Below are positions 13,525 through 14,800 of a DNA stretch of 14,800 nt, piece by piece. Below the pieces are notes generated by a model. The model had not been told where the DNA came from. It made no database searches and was given only the letters and a program-made list of their open reading frames with translations. The stretch's first letter is position 1. The number at the start of each line of letters is the position of its first letter. Source of the stretch: an uncultured Collinsella sp. (GTDB lineage Bacteria > Actinomycetota > Coriobacteriia > Coriobacteriales > Coriobacteriaceae). Location: NCBI GenBank assembly GCA_900548255.1, contig URKH01000052.1:1-14800 (forward strand), in the 5' to 3' direction. A program made the position numbers and the translations under genes.

Positions 13525-14466
13525 ATGGCAGACGTCAAGAAAATCGCCACGCGCGTAAGCTACGGCGAGGCCCTCGTCGAGCTCGCCAACGAGCACGACG
13601 ACTTTGTGGTCCTCGACGCCGACCTGGCCGCCGCCACGCAGACCGGCAAGTTTAAGGCCGCCTGCCCCGACCGCTTCTTCGATGTGGGCATTGCCGAGAG
13701 CAACCTGATGGGTGTTGCCGCCGGTATCGCGACCACCGGCCGCGTTGCCTTTGCGAGCACCTTTGCCATGTTCGCCGCCGGCCGCGCCTTTGAGCAGGTC
13801 CGCAACTCCATCGGCTATCCGCATCTCAACGTTAAGATTGGCGCCACGCATGCCGGTATCTCGGTGGGCGAGGACGGCGCCACGCACCAGTGCTGCGAGG
13901 ATATCGCCCTCATGCGCGTTATCCCTGGCATGACCGTTATCGTTCCCGCCGACGACGTCGAGGCCCGCGCCGTGACGCGCGCCGCCTACGAGTGCGACGG
14001 CCCGGTGTACATGCGCTTTGCCCGTCTGGCCTCGCCGGTTATCAACGACCCCGAGAACTATAAGTTCGAGTTGGGCAAGGGCATCGTTATGCGCGAGGGC
14101 GCCGACGTTACCATCATTGCCTGTGGTCTGATGGTCGGCGAGGCCCTCGAGGCCGCCGAGCAGCTTGCTGCCGAGGGCATCGACGCCGAGGTCATCAACA
14201 TGCACACCATCAAGCCCATCGACGCCGACCTGATCGTCAAGAGCGCCACCAAGACCGGTCACGTCGTGACCGTCGAGGAGCACTCCGTGATCGGTGGTCT
14301 GGGCAGCGCCGTTGCCGATGTCCTGTGCGAGCAGTGCCCGACGCCGCTCAAGAAGATCGGCGTTAACGACACCTTTGGCGAGTCCGGCCCGGGTGCAGAG
14401 CTCCTGCACAAGTACGGCCTGGACGCCGCCAACATCGTGGCGACCACCAAGGAGTTCTTGGCCTAG
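13525..14466 (+). CDS. Transketolase C-terminal subunit
   Basis: This 313-residue protein begins one base after the N-subunit stop, at ATG 13525 with GGAGAGGAG upstream. It covers the pyrimidine-binding (PYR) domain (VVLDADLAAATQTGKF, then FFDVGIAESNLMGVAAGIAT with the catalytic Glu, and ATHAGISVGEDGATHQ) and the transketolase C-terminal domain (VTIIACGLMVGEALEAAEQL, VVTVEEHSVIGGLGSAVADV). The two subunits assemble to form the ThDP site between them, as known for split transketolases of Firmicutes, Actinobacteria and archaea. Strongly biased codon use suggests high expression. It ends before a strong terminator. Confidence 0.95.
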   Translation: MADVKKIATRVSYGEALVELANEHDDFVVLDADLAAATQTGKFKAACPDRFFDVGIAESNLMGVAAGIATTGRVAFASTFAMFAAGRAFEQVRNSIGYPHLNVKIGATHAGISVGEDGATHQCCEDIALMRVIPGMTVIVPADDVEARAVTRAAYECDGPVYMRFARLASPVINDPENYKFELGKGIVMREGADVTIIACGLMVGEALEAAEQLAAEGIDAEVINMHTIKPIDADLIVKSATKTGHVVTVEEHSVIGGLGSAVADVLCEQCPTPLKKIGVNDTFGESGPGAELLHKYGLDAANIVATTKEFLA

Positions 14467-14514
14467 GACAAGACGAGGCAAAGTATCGCTTCAGCAACCG
14501 TATGCAATCCATAG

Positions 14515-14549
14515 CAGGGGCGTCCTCAAAGAGGACGCCCCTGTTTTTT
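14515..14549 (+). terminator. Rho-independent terminator after the transketolase genes
   Basis: A perfect 13-bp stem, CAGGGGCGTCCTC/GAGGACGCCCCTG (14515-14527 with 14531-14543), AAA loop, then six T. Confidence 0.95.
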
Positions 14550-14707
14550 GTCGGCAGCAAACAAATTAGGCCCGCACCAAGCAAGGGCTTTCTCCGGGAA
14601 ACGGGCCCAGACCAGCAAAGTGCAATTCAGACCCTTCCAACTTCGTATATGCAGCACCGTAAGATAAACGCGGCGGCCCCTTAGTAGCCGCAGGCCGCGC
14701 GCAGGGT
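14550..14707. other. Non-coding stretch with small inverted repeats
   Basis: No gene with a supportable start or domain is visible here on either strand. GGCCCG (14569-14574) pairs with CGGGCC (14602-14607). GCGGCC (14673-14678) pairs with GGCCGC (14693-14698). It may be an untranslated region or part of a structured repeat. Confidence 0.4.
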
Positions 14708-14800
14708 TACCTCCCAAATCTTTCCGCAGGACGGAGGAGCCCCCGCCGCACGTAGTGCGCAGCGGGGGCTCCGACATGTCCGAGGACGATTTGGGAGGTA
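14708..14800. repeat. Nested palindrome ending at the window edge
   Basis: Outer arms TACCTCCCAAATC (14708-14720) and GATTTGGGAGGTA (14788-14800) are perfect 13-base complements. Inside them, GGAGCCCCCGC (14736-14746) pairs with GCGGGGGCTCC (14762-14772), and CGCAC/GTGCG (14747-14751, 14755-14759) closes the tip. The right outer arm finishes exactly at the last base, so the repeat may extend beyond. Confidence 0.7.

Noticed and set aside
13498..14481. Long minus-strand open frame opposite the transketolase C subunit
   Set aside because: Same GC-bias shadow; the plus-strand protein is a clear transketolase half.
14526..14777. Minus-strand 83-residue open frame near the right end
   Set aside because: It runs through a strong terminator and a perfect palindrome, so the frame is open by base composition. 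No signal, domain or good ribosome binding site supports it.
14550..14800. tRNA or rRNA gene at the right end
   Set aside because: No cloverleaf, CCA end or rRNA-like core was seen; only simple palindromes.

Overview
The window looks like part of a Coriobacteriia chromosome, most likely Collinsella. The grounds are GC-rich, strongly biased codon use in the housekeeping genes, an L31 protein with a long Ala/Lys/Glu tail, the secA-prfB pair and a split transketolase. This is inference from gene content, not a database match.

Accessory part, about 1-6600. At the left edge, on the minus strand, is a headless tyrosine-recombinase fragment. It abuts, in frame, the stop codon of a small XRE regulator, which forms an operon with a DUF2975-type membrane protein. 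Divergent from these is a cassette that may be an uncharacterised bacteriocin- or secreted-peptide-type system. It encodes a small exported protein with weak lactococcin-972-like features, an ABC-2-type permease built from two equal tandem halves, and its ATPase. Next come a 38-codon ORF, a possible truncated permease N-terminus, a Tat-type exported protein and a membrane-anchored protein. A strong terminator closes the cassette. Beyond it lies a decayed BrnT/BrnA toxin-antitoxin pair, with brnA interrupted by TAG and brnT headless. Next to it are an inverted repeat and three 23-bp tandem repeats resembling an IS21-type element end.

Core part, about 6600-14550. A promoter and a two-hairpin leader precede rpmE (extended L31), which ends in a strong terminator. 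An intergenic stretch with large palindromes leads to secA and then prfB, which overlap by one base (TAATG). prfB needs no programmed frameshift and carries an unusual SPT in place of the RF2 SPF motif. A terminator 12 bases before the next start codon separates prfB from a YitT-family membrane protein. A two-gene transketolase (N and C subunits) follows and ends in a perfect 13-bp terminator.

Right end, 14550-14800. No gene is visible. The region holds several inverted repeats, ending in a nested palindrome whose outer arms finish exactly at the window edge.

How the genes work together: the core genes serve translation (L31, RF2), protein export (SecA) and central carbon metabolism (transketolase). 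The accessory cassette is probably exported and handled by its own ABC transporter. The recombinase fragment, decayed toxin-antitoxin genes, IS-like end and less biased codon use all suggest an integrated region that is partly decayed.
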